Part shown: positions 44,432 through 52,936 of the stretch, one piece after another
Layout of the letters: every line of letters starts with the position of its first letter
Position numbering within the stretch: the stretch's first letter is position 1
NCBI RefSeq assembly: GCF_002914525.1
Contig: NZ_LODW01000050.1
Span: forward strand, 62,001-126,000
DNA from: Rhizobium hidalgonense
Lineage (GTDB): Bacteria; Pseudomonadota; Alphaproteobacteria; Rhizobiales; Rhizobiaceae
Direction: 5' to 3'
Length of the DNA stretch: 64,000 bases
Notes under the pieces: model-generated
What the model was told of the DNA's origin: nothing
Seen by the model: the letters and a program-made list of their open reading frames with translations, nothing else
Databases searched by the model: none
Position numbers and translations under genes: made by a program

Positions 44432-44602
44432 CTAGGTCCCTTTGATGAGTCCATAAATGACAATTGTCGCATAAAGAATGAATGCGACGACACCCACGGT
44501 ACAGATCAGGACCAGCGCGATCCGGCCGGCATTGAGCCTGGTGCGCTTTCCTGAAGATGATGACGATTGTCGCTGGATCGGATCTTTATCCCTCTTCCTC
44601 AT
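44432..44602 (-). CDS. 56-residue single-helix membrane protein
   Basis: Starts MRKRDKDPIQRQ, polar N-terminus then one transmembrane helix (about 29-52: IALVLICTVGVVAFILYATIV). GGAG lies eight bases before ATG 44602. Short but with good start and clear helix; probably a real small inner membrane protein of unknown function. Confidence 0.6.
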   Translation of the reverse strand: MRKRDKDPIQRQSSSSSGKRTRLNAGRIALVLICTVGVVAFILYATIVIYGLIKGT

Positions 44603-44717
44603 CGGATCTGCTCCGTTGCCGGCATGGGTGCTTTTTCGTCCGGTTCGCCGGGATGCGCCATTTTTGAATTGTCATGGCCCGTTCCCGAGCTGGACGGCCC
44701 GCCTGTCCTCACCTCCG

Positions 44718-44939
44718 TCAAGGGGCACCCCTCTGCGGAAGATCGATCTGCTGAGTAAGCTCATCTTTGAGCTCGTTTTGTCCATTGCCTGCTGGCCGGG
44801 CTTTTTTGCCAGTGGTTCCAGCGTCGCTTGGCTCCGCCACGCGGTGACTGTCGTCGCGGATGGCGGCGCCGCTTCCCGCTCTTTCCTCATCTTCAGGCGG
44901 CGAGTTTGTGCCGGGCGGTATTTTTGCTCGTTTGTCCAT
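44718..44939 (-). CDS. Small polar hypothetical protein
   Basis: 73 residues, strongly hydrophilic (MDKRAKIPPGTNSPPEDEERAG...), ending DELTQQIDLPQRGAP, probably disordered. GAGG lies five bases before ATG 44939, and an EcfG-type promoter 64 bases upstream. A competing frame exists on the same strand (44672-44944). Unknown function. Confidence 0.5.
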   Translation of the reverse strand: MDKRAKIPPGTNSPPEDEERAGSGAAIRDDSHRVAEPSDAGTTGKKARPAGNGQNELKDELTQQIDLPQRGAP

Positions 44940-45002
44940 GACATCCTCTAAACTGCCTCTCGGAACGGTCTTCTCGAAAGCGCGACCCGCGCCGGGTGAT
45001 CA

Positions 45003-45027
45003 AACAATCGCCAGTAGCAAATGTTCC
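45003..45027 (-). promoter_or_regulatory. EcfG-type promoter before the small polar gene
   Basis: Minus strand GGAAC (complement of 45023-45027), 16 bases, TGTT (complement of 45003-45006). Confidence 0.5.
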
Positions 45028-45140
45028 GGACTTGGCGCCAAGCCCGCCTCGATCAGTGAATGTGATCACGCGAAGCCCCTTGAGCTTGTCGGCAGCTATG
45101 ACTTCAATCCCGAGGCCGGGGCGATATCTGCCGCTATCGC

Positions 45141-47039
45141 TTATGGTGCCGACTGCTCTTCCCGATATAGCCTCCAAGGAATCGTCGCCACCGTCAGACG
45201 AGGCCCACCAAGCCTTACCAGTTTTGCCCTCAGCCGCCCTGCCCGGTTCATATGCAGCAGCATTTGCCACCACTTGTCTTTCACCGTTTCAGGAATGAGA
45301 ACCGCCACCCGCCTCTCCGGGCTGTCGGCGTCAAGCTTTTCGATCAGCCGCAGCATCGGCTCATGCAATTGCCGAAATTGAGCTGGGATGAGCATAAGCC
45401 TCGGAGGCTTCAGTCCACGTGCGGCAATCGGCTCCTCCACCTCGACCCGCCATTCCTCGCGAAGCGCTTTTTCGCGTTCGTCTCGGCCCGGTCCGCCCAG
45501 ACGAATGAAATGGACAGCAACCACGTCCGGCGAGATCGTCAGGGCAAACTTGATCGCGCGTTCACTCAATCTGTTCCAATTTTCCATGATGACGAGAACG
45601 GTTGGCGGCTGGATATCGTCAACAGTGATCGGACCCGGCTTCCGCAGTTCGCGCTGGAGCGAAGTGTAGTAATGCTTGATCGATTTGAGGATGACGATCG
45701 TCACCGGAACGGTCATCAGGGTGATCCACGCTCCTTCTGCAAATTTCGCGACCATAATGATGATGAGCGCCGCCCCTGTGGACATCGCCCCGATTGCGTT
45801 CATTGTCAGCTTAGCCGCGTGTCTCTTGGACTGGCGGCGCCAATGCAAGGTCATGCCTGCTTGAGAGATGGTGAAGGTCAAAAAGGCGCCGATCGCAAAC
45901 AGCGGAATGAGATTGTCGGTGATCCCTCCGAAAACGATCAGGAGAAGCCCGGCAAAGCCAGAAAGAAATAGAATTCCGACGGTAAACATCAGCCGACGGC
46001 CTGGCTGAGCAAAGGCTTTCGGCAGATAGCCATCGGCGGCCACCATTTGGCAAAGGCGTGGAAAACCGACAAAGCTGGTATTGGCGGACAAGCAAAGGAC
46101 GCTGAGGAGGCTCGCCATCGCTATATAGTAAAAGGCACCATGGCCGGCGACGGCAGCAATCAATTGGGACAACACACTCTGATAGCCTTCTTTCCCCTGA
46201 TCCATCGCGCCGATCTCAAAGACGGTGACGATAACAGCGATACCACCGAGCAACACACCGAGAATGACGACGATGACGGTGAGGGTGATGTAGGCGTTGC
46301 GCATCACCGGCTGCCTGAACGACCCCATCCCATTGGATACTGCCTCCACACCTGTCATGGCCGTGCAGCCGCTGGCAAACGCATGCATAAGCAGCCAAAC
46401 CGTTGCTCCCTGAGCCACAGGGCCAAGCGGTGGCGGCGGAATGACCGGAGCCGGATTGCCGCCAATGACAAATTCAACCAGTCCATAGCCGATGGCGCCC
46501 AGGAAGCAGATGATGAAGACGTAGGTCGGCAGCGCAAACAGCCAGGCAGCCTCTCCGGTGCCCCGCAGATTGGCCAGCATGACGACAAGGACGATACCGA
46601 GGCAGAGTGGCAGGATGTATGGATGAAGGCTCGGTATTGCGGAAACAAGGGCTCCAACTCCCGCCGAAACCCCAACCGCGACATTGAGGACGTAATCGAT
46701 CATCAAAGCCGAGGCGGCAAGCAGGCTCGGATATTCTCCAAGGTTCTCTTTCGCCACGACGTAGGCACCGCCGTTTGTCGGATAAGCAGCGAGGGTCTGC
46801 CGGTATGAAAAATAGAGGATCGCCAGCAGCGCGACGATACAGGCCATTACCGGGCCGATATAGAACAGGCCAAGCGTGCCGAGTGGAATGAGAATGGTAA
46901 GCGCTGCTTCCGGTCCATAGGATGACGAGCCGAGGCCATCGAGACCCATTGCGGGCACCGCTTCCACCCAGCCAATTTTCTTGTCTTCGTGCTCGCGATT
47001 GGCGAGGCGCCGACCAAACAGGAGCCTACTGACGTCCAA
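45141..47039 (-). CDS. APC-superfamily permease with cytosolic C-terminal domain (KimA-like)
   Basis: About 632 residues: twelve helices (about 35-465) starting with VPAMGLDGLGSSSYGPEAAL, then a C-terminal soluble domain (about 490-630) resembling the regulatory tail of KimA potassium importers. K+ is a candidate substrate; amino acids cannot be ruled out. The frame opens with TTG at 47102, but an EcfG-type promoter sits at 47075-47099 inside it, so I place the start at TTG 47039, seven bases after AGGA. That start is inferred. Confidence 0.75.
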   Translation of the reverse strand: MDVSRLLFGRRLANREHEDKKIGWVEAVPAMGLDGLGSSSYGPEAALTILIPLGTLGLFYIGPVMACIVALLAILYFSYRQTLAAYPTNGGAYVVAKENLGEYPSLLAASALMIDYVLNVAVGVSAGVGALVSAIPSLHPYILPLCLGIVLVVMLANLRGTGEAAWLFALPTYVFIICFLGAIGYGLVEFVIGGNPAPVIPPPPLGPVAQGATVWLLMHAFASGCTAMTGVEAVSNGMGSFRQPVMRNAYITLTVIVVILGVLLGGIAVIVTVFEIGAMDQGKEGYQSVLSQLIAAVAGHGAFYYIAMASLLSVLCLSANTSFVGFPRLCQMVAADGYLPKAFAQPGRRLMFTVGILFLSGFAGLLLIVFGGITDNLIPLFAIGAFLTFTISQAGMTLHWRRQSKRHAAKLTMNAIGAMSTGAALIIIMVAKFAEGAWITLMTVPVTIVILKSIKHYYTSLQRELRKPGPITVDDIQPPTVLVIMENWNRLSERAIKFALTISPDVVAVHFIRLGGPGRDEREKALREEWRVEVEEPIAARGLKPPRLMLIPAQFRQLHEPMLRLIEKLDADSPERRVAVLIPETVKDKWWQMLLHMNRAGRLRAKLVRLGGPRLTVATIPWRLYREEQSAP

Positions 47040-47074
47040 CTTCTCTTCCTCATCGAACAACGAAAGCGCTGACG

Positions 47075-47099
47075 AACCTCCGTCGGTGGTTCCGGTTCC
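47075..47099 (-). promoter_or_regulatory. EcfG-type promoter of the permease
   Basis: Minus strand GGAAC (complement of 47095-47099), 16 bases, GGTT (complement of 47075-47078). It would give a leader of about 30 bases to TTG 47039. Confidence 0.55.
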
Positions 47100-47302
47100 C
47101 AAATCTGGAGTTGATGTTGGCGCCGCGGGTATGCCTCATGGTGGGAAGCTGAAACAGCGAATGGGCAGGAAATCGTCGGCCGACAGCTGCACTCCGAACA
47201 GCACGGAAGCCCAAACAGGTTGTGTAGCCAAGAGTAGTCCGGGGCAGAAGGCAGGCCATGGAATGGCGATCCGCAATTCCATGGAGGAGTTTGCGGCATC
47301 GA

Positions 47303-47788
47303 TCAGGCATGTTTTCTCCTGACCATGATATAACCGCCAGCGAGCATGACAGCGCCCCAAACCAAGAAAGCACCGTCCCAGTAGAGCCATGCCGACCGTT
47401 CGACTTTCTCGTTCACATGGTGAATACCCAGCAGTTGGTGATCGATAAGTCCTTCAATGAGGTTGAACAGCCCGAAGCCTATGAGCCCTGTGCCGATCAA
47501 ATCCTTCGTCGACCAGGAAAAGTGCGGCCGGCGCCGCGAGCGCCATAGAACGAAAAGGCCGGCGACGAAAAACAGGTATGTGGCCGAGTGGAAGACGCCG
47601 TCCCAGAACGTGTTGAACTCGAGGTTCCCGATGCTGTCGATCGGATAGAGCGAGCTGAACATGTGATGCCACTGCAAAAGCTGGTGAAAGACGATGCCAT
47701 CGAAGAAACCGCCCAGGCCGAGGCCAAACAGGACGCCCGATGCTCGGGGGAAGTTCCGACCTATGGCCATCCTGCCGACCGCCGTCAT
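47303..47788 (-). CDS. DUF2243 membrane protein
   Basis: 161 residues, four helices (about 13-33, 60-80, 95-113, 130-155), with the DUF2243 pattern GLGGFFDGIVFHQLLQWHH and EGLIDHQLLGIHHV. The His-rich motifs suggest metal or haem binding, unproven. ATG 47788 overlaps the upstream stop in ATGA; a longer frame from 48019 is rejected. Unknown function. Confidence 0.85.
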   Translation of the reverse strand: MTAVGRMAIGRNFPRASGVLFGLGLGGFFDGIVFHQLLQWHHMFSSLYPIDSIGNLEFNTFWDGVFHSATYLFFVAGLFVLWRSRRRPHFSWSTKDLIGTGLIGFGLFNLIEGLIDHQLLGIHHVNEKVERSAWLYWDGAFLVWGAVMLAGGYIMVRRKHA

Positions 47789-47985
47789 TGGGCTACCAGG
47801 ATCACAGCCATGGCGGCTACCGAAATAAATCCGGCAGCACTCAATCCGAGTGTCAGATATTCGGCCGCCCTTTGCCGATGTTGGCTGAACTGCATGTTCG
47901 CCAGGACGGCCGCCAGCCCGCCTGCCATCCAACTCACCAAAGCCAGCGCACCGAGAAAAAGCGCCCATCGCGTTGCTGTGTCCAC
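47785..47985 (-). CDS. Small two-helix membrane protein
   Basis: 66 residues starting with GTG 47985, seven bases after AGGAG. VDTATRWALFLGALALVSWMAGGLAAVLANMQ then a second helix. Related to 22631-22834. Coupled with the DUF2243 gene by ATGA. Unknown function. Confidence 0.7.
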   Translation of the reverse strand: MDTATRWALFLGALALVSWMAGGLAAVLANMQFSQHRQRAAEYLTLGLSAAGFISVAAMAVILVAQ

Positions 47986-48135
47986 TGTTCTGCTCCTTTC
48001 GCAGATGCACTCCCGACACGGAAATTGCTCAGATTGACCACTAACAGCGCTGGGATTGCTTTGGTTTCTGTCCGGTACCGCACATGACCGAGCATCGTCC
48101 ATGGGGCCGATCGTTGCGCACGCCAGCTGGCCCCG

Positions 48136-48160
48136 GGAACCTTTATGCCCCGCCAAGGTT
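48136..48160 (+). promoter_or_regulatory. EcfG-type promoter before a small membrane gene
   Basis: GGAAC (48136-48140), 16 bases, GGTT (48157-48160), 26 bases before ATG 48187. Confidence 0.65.
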
Positions 48161-48186
48161 GGGTGCCCCGTATCGGGAGCACGACG

Positions 48187-48447
48187 ATGAATTACCTCTG
48201 GTTTTTTGTAGTAGCGGGCGGAGCAGCTCTTTTAGGAATTGCGCTCGCATTTGGAATGATCAAACAGGATGGTCGGCGCTCGATCGCGGCGATCGCCGGT
48301 GCCTCCGTCGTCGCCATTGGAGCATTGGGTTTGGGGCTTTATGTCGCCAGCGCACCGACGGCACCTCTCCGCGCATCGGACAGGGAGGGATCGCAGAGCA
48401 GGCTGCCGGCTGCCCCAACAACCGAGAAGGACCTGCCGGGGAAGTAA
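48187..48447 (+). CDS. Small membrane protein
   Basis: 86 residues from ATG 48187 (MNYLWFFVVAGGAALLGIALAF), two helices (about 3-20 and 30-52), then a polar tail. GGGAG precedes the ATG. The frame opens at 48145 but that start lies inside the promoter. Unknown function; likely stress-induced. Confidence 0.7.
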   Translation: MNYLWFFVVAGGAALLGIALAFGMIKQDGRRSIAAIAGASVVAIGALGLGLYVASAPTAPLRASDREGSQSRLPAAPTTEKDLPGK

Positions 48448-48511
48448 CCAACGAGTGCCTGGTCCCATCCGGTTTAGAGGGCGCAGTGCCGCCGCCGGCA
48501 GGAGGTAGAAA

Positions 48512-48763
48512 TTGAAGAATTCTGCAGTCGTTTCGGAACGCAAGTTTGCCGCGGCTCTCCAGGGGATGTCCGATGATGAGCTTTTCGAACTGATGGCCGA
48601 GCTCGAAATCCGGGGTTCGACTTTGGCTTCGTGCTCGCCCGCCAACGAGGATTTCGTAAAAATTGTCCTCGTCGAAAGCGCCATCGAAAGGCGCTTCCCT
48701 GGGCAAATGTTGAAGCCCTACAAGGCGTGGCAACTCCGCCTTATGCACCGGGATTGTGCGTAA
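48512..48763 (+). CDS. Small hypothetical protein, TTG start
   Basis: 83 residues, helical and acidic: ALQGMSDDELFELMAELEIRGSTLAS then ...LVESAIERRF. TTG start supported by GGAGG six bases before. Sixty-four bases after the small membrane gene, so possibly co-transcribed from its stress-type promoter. No known domain. Confidence 0.65.
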   Translation: MKNSAVVSERKFAAALQGMSDDELFELMAELEIRGSTLASCSPANEDFVKIVLVESAIERRFPGQMLKPYKAWQLRLMHRDCA

Positions 48764-48933
48764 GACAGGCTTGCGGTCCCAGCCACATTTCTGCTCAGGC
48801 TATGCAATCGCGATTTCCTGTCTGACCGAACCCGCGCTTCGCACCGGCTGCTGTCTGTACGCAAGCGTACGGGGCGGAGAGCTTTCGAAGGTGCTAATAT
48901 AGGACGGGCAGCTGTTTCGGGGAGCGCGCAGGT

Positions 48934-50318
48934 ATGGATCAGTCCTCTGTTCTGGGAAAAGAGACGGAAATCTATCGGCACATGGTCGAGAGCGCCCAGG
49001 ATTACGCGATTTTCGCGATGGACCCCGATGGCACGGTGGTGACGTGGAGCGCTGGTGCGGAAAACCTGTTCGGATATCCCGCCTCTGAAATGATCGGTCA
49101 AAACAGTGGGATCCTCTTTTCTTTCGAGGATCAACTCGCAGGGGCAGCGCTAAAGGAGATCAGGCTTGCCTTGACTGCTGGGCGCGCCGACGACAACCGG
49201 TGGCATGTCCGCAAAGGTGGCAGTCTGTTTTGGGCATCGGGGCTGATGATGCCGCTTCGCGATGATGCCGGCGAAGTCTACGGCCTGACGAAAATCGTCC
49301 GCGACCGAACAGAAGCGCTTCATGACGATGAAGCGCTGCGAGCCAGTCAGGAACGACTCCAGCTCATACTTCAAAGTGCGATCGATTATGCAATTTTCGC
49401 TTTCGATCGCGATGGACGCATCATCAGCTGGAACACCGGAGCCTGCCGGATCTTCGGCTACGAGGAAGCCGAAATTCTCGGTCGCGACGCCCGAATCCTG
49501 TTCGTACCCGAGGATCGTGTCGAAGGAGAGGGCGCGTTGGAACGCGAGATGGAGAGAGCGCTGGAGCGCGGTCGCGCGGAAAACGAGCGCTTCCACTTAC
49601 GCAAAGACGGCTCGACATTTTGGGGCAGCGGGTTGACCATGCCGCTGCGAGCTCATCATCCCCGCGCCGGTTATCTCAAAGTTCTCCGGGATGATACCGA
49701 GCGTCATTTTGCTGACGAGCATCAACAAATCATCCTGCGCGAAATGAGCATCGGGTCAAAAACAGTCTCGCGCTCGTCGCGGCCATGCTGGCGATGCAGG
49801 CCCGCTCAGCCAAACAGCCGGAGGTCGGGCAGGCGCTTCGTGATGCCGAAGCACGTGTTGGGACCATCGCCGAGATACACGATCAGTTGTGGCGGCAACC
49901 GCACATCGAAACGGTGAATCTTGCCGATTTCTTGTCTAGCCTTTGCCAACGCCTGCAGCAATCGACCGCCCGCCACACGGTATCAGTTGACGCAGATGCA
50001 TGCGTCATGGATGCCGACCGCGCGATTCAAATTGCGCTGCTTGTAAACGAGCTGGTGACGAACGCCTTCAAGCACGCTTATCCGGATATCTCCGGAGCGG
50101 TTACCGTCACTGCACGGACCGGCGACGACGAGATCTGCCTTGAGATCTCCGATCGAGGAAAGGGTCTCCCGGGGGAATTGTGGCCCTATGAGAGCGACGG
50201 GAGGAGCCTCGGAATGAGGATCGTCCGTGCGCTTGTGCAGCAACTGAAGGCCGAATTGCAAATCGTGGATCAACGGCCGGGTACGGGATTTCTGATCCGC
50301 CTGCCACGAAACTCCTGA
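48934..50318 (+). pseudogene. PAS-PAS-HWE/HisKA_2 sensor kinase split by one frameshift at the H-box
   Basis: The first frame (48934-49917) has two PAS domains (about residues 12-130 and 140-260) and reaches REMS. The second (49785-50318) carries the rest of the dimerisation helix and the ATPase (NELVTNAFKHAY; DRGKGLP). One base is missing after AGC 49747-49749: restoring it gives SHRVKNSLALVAAMLAMQ, the phospho-acceptor box. The protein would otherwise be complete, about 460 residues. It is either a recent loss or a sequence error. Kinase activity is impossible as read. Confidence 0.8.
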
Positions 50319-50366
50319 CAGGGCGTCCGGTTGGACGACACAAGTCACACTGTTGAGGGAGCCCGA

Positions 50367-50675
50367 TTAATGGAGGGCACGGGCCGTGCCGGTTTTAAGC
50401 CCCAGCATCGTCGCACGGAGCCGAAGGAGTTCCCTTATTATGCCCTCCCAGCATTCGTCGTCGGCTCCGGCGATTGACCCTATCGAAGAGCCGACGGTAC
50501 GGAGCAGAAATTCGAGGGCCGGGTGCAACAAAACGCCGCTCCGTGCGCCTTCGCAGATCTCCTGAAGTTCGTCGACGATCTGGAGTAGAACAGTCTGTCG
50601 ATCTGCGAAGCTAAGGTCCCGCAAATCTGCGGCGATCGAAGGAAGGCTGCGACTCCTACCGATCGTCACGGTCAC
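50367..50675 (-). CDS. Hypothetical protein
   Basis: 102 residues, helical, no known domain (TVTIGRSRSLPSIAADLRDLSFADRQTVLLQIVDELQEICEG...). Starts 2 bases after the gene at 50678-50974 and so is probably its operon partner. Composition looks coding. Confidence 0.55.
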   Translation of the reverse strand: MTVTIGRSRSLPSIAADLRDLSFADRQTVLLQIVDELQEICEGARSGVLLHPALEFLLRTVGSSIGSIAGADDECWEGIIRELLRLRATMLGLKTGTARALH

Positions 50676-50677
50676 CG

Positions 50678-50974
50678 TTACCGTCCGTGCCGCGGGTCAG
50701 TGGGCAGCGCCGCATTCGGTGACATTATCATGCCTTTCAAATCCAGGTGCATATGCCGCATCAGACCAGTCAGCCTGTGTTTCTCCCTGATGCCGCATTC
50801 GAACCAGGATACCAGTTCTGTGGCAACGTGCATTGCCGCCGGACTGGCGATCTCACATGATTTTTCCTTACACCATCCTTCTAGCACAGCCTTCAACATC
50901 GCCACGTCCTCAGGATGCAGCGCCGGTTTTGTGATTCCAGAATGGTGGATCATTGCCATTCCCTCCGCGTACAT
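50678..50974 (-). CDS. Conserved-type helical hypothetical protein
   Basis: 98 residues: HPEDVAMLKAVLEGWCKEKSCEIASPAAMHVATELVSWFECGIREKHRLTGL. The pattern, an N-terminal helix with Asp then a helix-rich middle, is shared with the protein at 51684-51956. ATG may be 50974 or one of the nearby Met codons (residues 6 or 8). Unknown function. Confidence 0.65.
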   Translation of the reverse strand: MYAEGMAMIHHSGITKPALHPEDVAMLKAVLEGWCKEKSCEIASPAAMHVATELVSWFECGIREKHRLTGLMRHMHLDLKGMIMSPNAALPTDPRHGR

Positions 50975-51209
50975 GATCGGATCCTAATCTTAAAATTTTC
51001 GTTTTCAATCACCAGTGCGAAAGCGTACGGATAGGTCAAGGGCGCCATGATTTTGGTGCGGGCGGAACTAAATCGGTCCCAATCAGGTTCGGGTGGAAGG
51101 TGCGAAATGAAGTCGCATGCGAGCGGGCTTGGGATGGTCCGCGAATAGGCGCGATCGCCCAGCAATTGCCATGAAGGCATGATCACCCCCAACAGAATTA
51201 GGCGCCCGC

Positions 51210-51581
51210 ATGAAACCGCTTGGCCCGCTCGCTGGTAAGACGATCCTTATCATCGGTGAGGCCGACTTTCTTTCGGACAACGCCAGGGGCGCCTTGATTG
51301 CGAACCAGGCATCAGTCACCGGTCCGATCGTCGCCGCAGATGCGATCGATCGTTTGAGTGAAGGGCTAATCGTCGATGCGGTGATCATCGATATCGCTAT
51401 CTCCGACGACGCGATGCTCTGGATGAACGAATGGCTGGAGGCACGAAAGATCCCCTTTATCTTTGCGCGTGACCAGCGGTCCGCAGGCCTCCCCGGCGGC
51501 TTTGTCCTCAGCGGACGCCCTGCCGATATCAATGCAATAGTCTTTGCGCTTTTTGGCCAAGAGCGGCCCTTTTACCATTGA
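51210..51581 (+). CDS. Degenerate receiver-domain protein
   Basis: 123 residues with the receiver fold: IIGEADFLSDNARGAL, Asp61 in DAVIIDIAI. One acidic residue of the pocket and the conserved Thr/Ser (Ala86) are changed, and the Lys is Arg103 (GRP). Phosphorylation is doubtful; it may act as a decoy or a phosphorylation-independent regulator. Lies near a frameshifted HWE kinase. Confidence 0.75.
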   Translation: MKPLGPLAGKTILIIGEADFLSDNARGALIANQASVTGPIVAADAIDRLSEGLIVDAVIIDIAISDDAMLWMNEWLEARKIPFIFARDQRSAGLPGGFVLSGRPADINAIVFALFGQERPFYH

Positions 51582-51683
51582 GATGTTCGCTTTCGTACAG
51601 TTGCGGTGGCGGAGTTGTGTCTGCCGACAATGAGTCACAATATCATAGGGCATGATTGAAGCCTCAGGACCAGGTGAGAAGCC

Positions 51684-51956
51684 ATGTTCGATGCTCAGTC
51701 CATTCATCTGAAAGCACTTGATTCAGCCGACCTCGACCGTCTGCGGGGCGTGCTGAATATGATCTGCCGCGAAGCCGACCAGCCATTACGCGCTCCTGCG
51801 ACGCAAAAGATCGCGGCGCTGCTCATCAGCCTTTATCGTCATGGGGTGACCGACGAGGACAAATTGCTGTCCGTCAGTCGTCGCGCATTGGCGCAGCGGC
51901 GGATCGACAACACCACCGCCGTTTCCGACCCTGTCAGGCAGCTGGAGGCGGAATAG
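51684..51956 (+). CDS. Helical hypothetical protein
   Basis: 90 residues: SADLDRLRGVLNMICREADQPLRAPATQKIAALLISLYRHGVTDEDKLLSVSRRA. Probably the same loose family as 50678-50974. AGGTGAGAA precedes the ATG. Unknown function. Confidence 0.65.
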   Translation: MFDAQSIHLKALDSADLDRLRGVLNMICREADQPLRAPATQKIAALLISLYRHGVTDEDKLLSVSRRALAQRRIDNTTAVSDPVRQLEAE

Positions 51957-52062
51957 CAGTCCCGGTGAGAAACGATAGAGTACTTTCGCAGCGCCGGTAT
52001 CCCAACCTGGCAAGGACAGCAGATCATTGGGCCAGGAGCCCGCAGAAAACCACAGAAGCGCT

Positions 52063-52087
52063 GGAACCGGATGCCGAGGCCGAGGTT
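52063..52087 (+). promoter_or_regulatory. Possible EcfG-type promoter before the DUF983 gene
   Basis: GGAAC (52063-52067), 16 bases, GGTT (52084-52087). It ends only eight bases before ATG 52096, so it would give a leaderless message; weaker than the other sites. Confidence 0.3.
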
Positions 52088-52095
52088 TGACTGGG

Positions 52096-52521
52096 ATGGA
52101 CCCCAATGATACCGGACAATTTCAAATAACGACAAATCCGGCACTCACAGGCTTGCTAGGACGTTGCCCGCGATGCCAGCGTGGCCATCTCTTTGAGACC
52201 TATCTGAAGCTTGCCCCCCGCTGTGATGTCTGTGAGTTGGACTACGGCTTTGCCGATCCGGCCGATGGGCCGGCATTTTTCGCGATGAGTATTGCCGCGG
52301 TGCCTGCCCTCGCCTTTGCTCTTTGGATCCAGCTCACCTTCGATCCGCCAATTTGGGTGCACCTGCTGGTCACCCTCCCCCTGACGGTCGTTGCCTGCGT
52401 GCTTCTCCTGCGTCCGCTCAAAGGCTGGCTGGTCTGCTCACAGTTTTTTCATAAAGCGGAAGAGGGCACAATCGATACCGAGTGGCACAGGTCCGAGGCA
52501 GAGCGGAACGTGAAACGTTGA
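52096..52521 (+). CDS. DUF983 membrane protein
   Basis: 141 residues: N-terminal CPRCQ and CDVC pair (zinc-ribbon-like) with GLLGRCPRCQRGHLFETYLKL, then two helices (about 72-92 and 96-115). DUF983 genes often sit near cytochrome oxidase or metal genes; role unclear. ATG 52096 is chosen over the longer frame from 52027. Confidence 0.85.
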   Translation: MDPNDTGQFQITTNPALTGLLGRCPRCQRGHLFETYLKLAPRCDVCELDYGFADPADGPAFFAMSIAAVPALAFALWIQLTFDPPIWVHLLVTLPLTVVACVLLLRPLKGWLVCSQFFHKAEEGTIDTEWHRSEAERNVKR

Positions 52522-52705
52522 GTCCTCCGGAAAGGCTGCACCAGCTCCTCGATGCCGATCCATACAATGCTATTCGAATCTGCAATTCGACGTTAAAAAC
52601 GGTGACTGCTACGACCGCTATCATTCGCCTGCAGGAAATGCGGGGGTCAGTGCGGATCCTGGGAGAACGCGAAGGCCGCTGCTCGGCGATGCGGTCGCAG
52701 GTCCC

Positions 52706-52828
52706 ATGACGTCCAGTGACGGCAAGGTTGTGCCGCCGAAGCGCGGACAGATGAAACGGTCGATGGAGGCATTGATCCACCATCGCAAACTGCTAGCTGA
52801 TGAGGGCCCAGTCGCAGTCGAAGCCTGA
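52706..52828 (+). CDS. Possible 40-residue basic protein
   Basis: MTSSDGKVVPPKRGQMKRSMEALIHH, then RKLLADEGPVAVEA. Short and with a weak ribosome site, but the amphipathic, basic N-terminal half looks like real coding sequence. Low confidence. Confidence 0.25.
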   Translation: MTSSDGKVVPPKRGQMKRSMEALIHHRKLLADEGPVAVEA

Positions 52829-52936
52829 AAAAGGCGAACTCTGCGTCGATCTCGTTGCAGACTGCACTTATGCCCGAGGAAACCAGCTCGCAGAGGTGTC
52901 GGCCATTCTCGGTTCGCTCGACTTCGGCGAGGTTGA

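Noticed and set aside
44672..44944. 90-codon frame overlapping the small polar gene
   Set aside because: Alternative frame 44718-44939 has the better-placed ribosome site and a promoter; only one can be right and this one is very basic at its start.
48857..48870. Palindrome GTACGC-AA-GCGTAC before the kinase
   Set aside because: Too short a stem and no U-run for a terminator; no second copy to suggest an operator.
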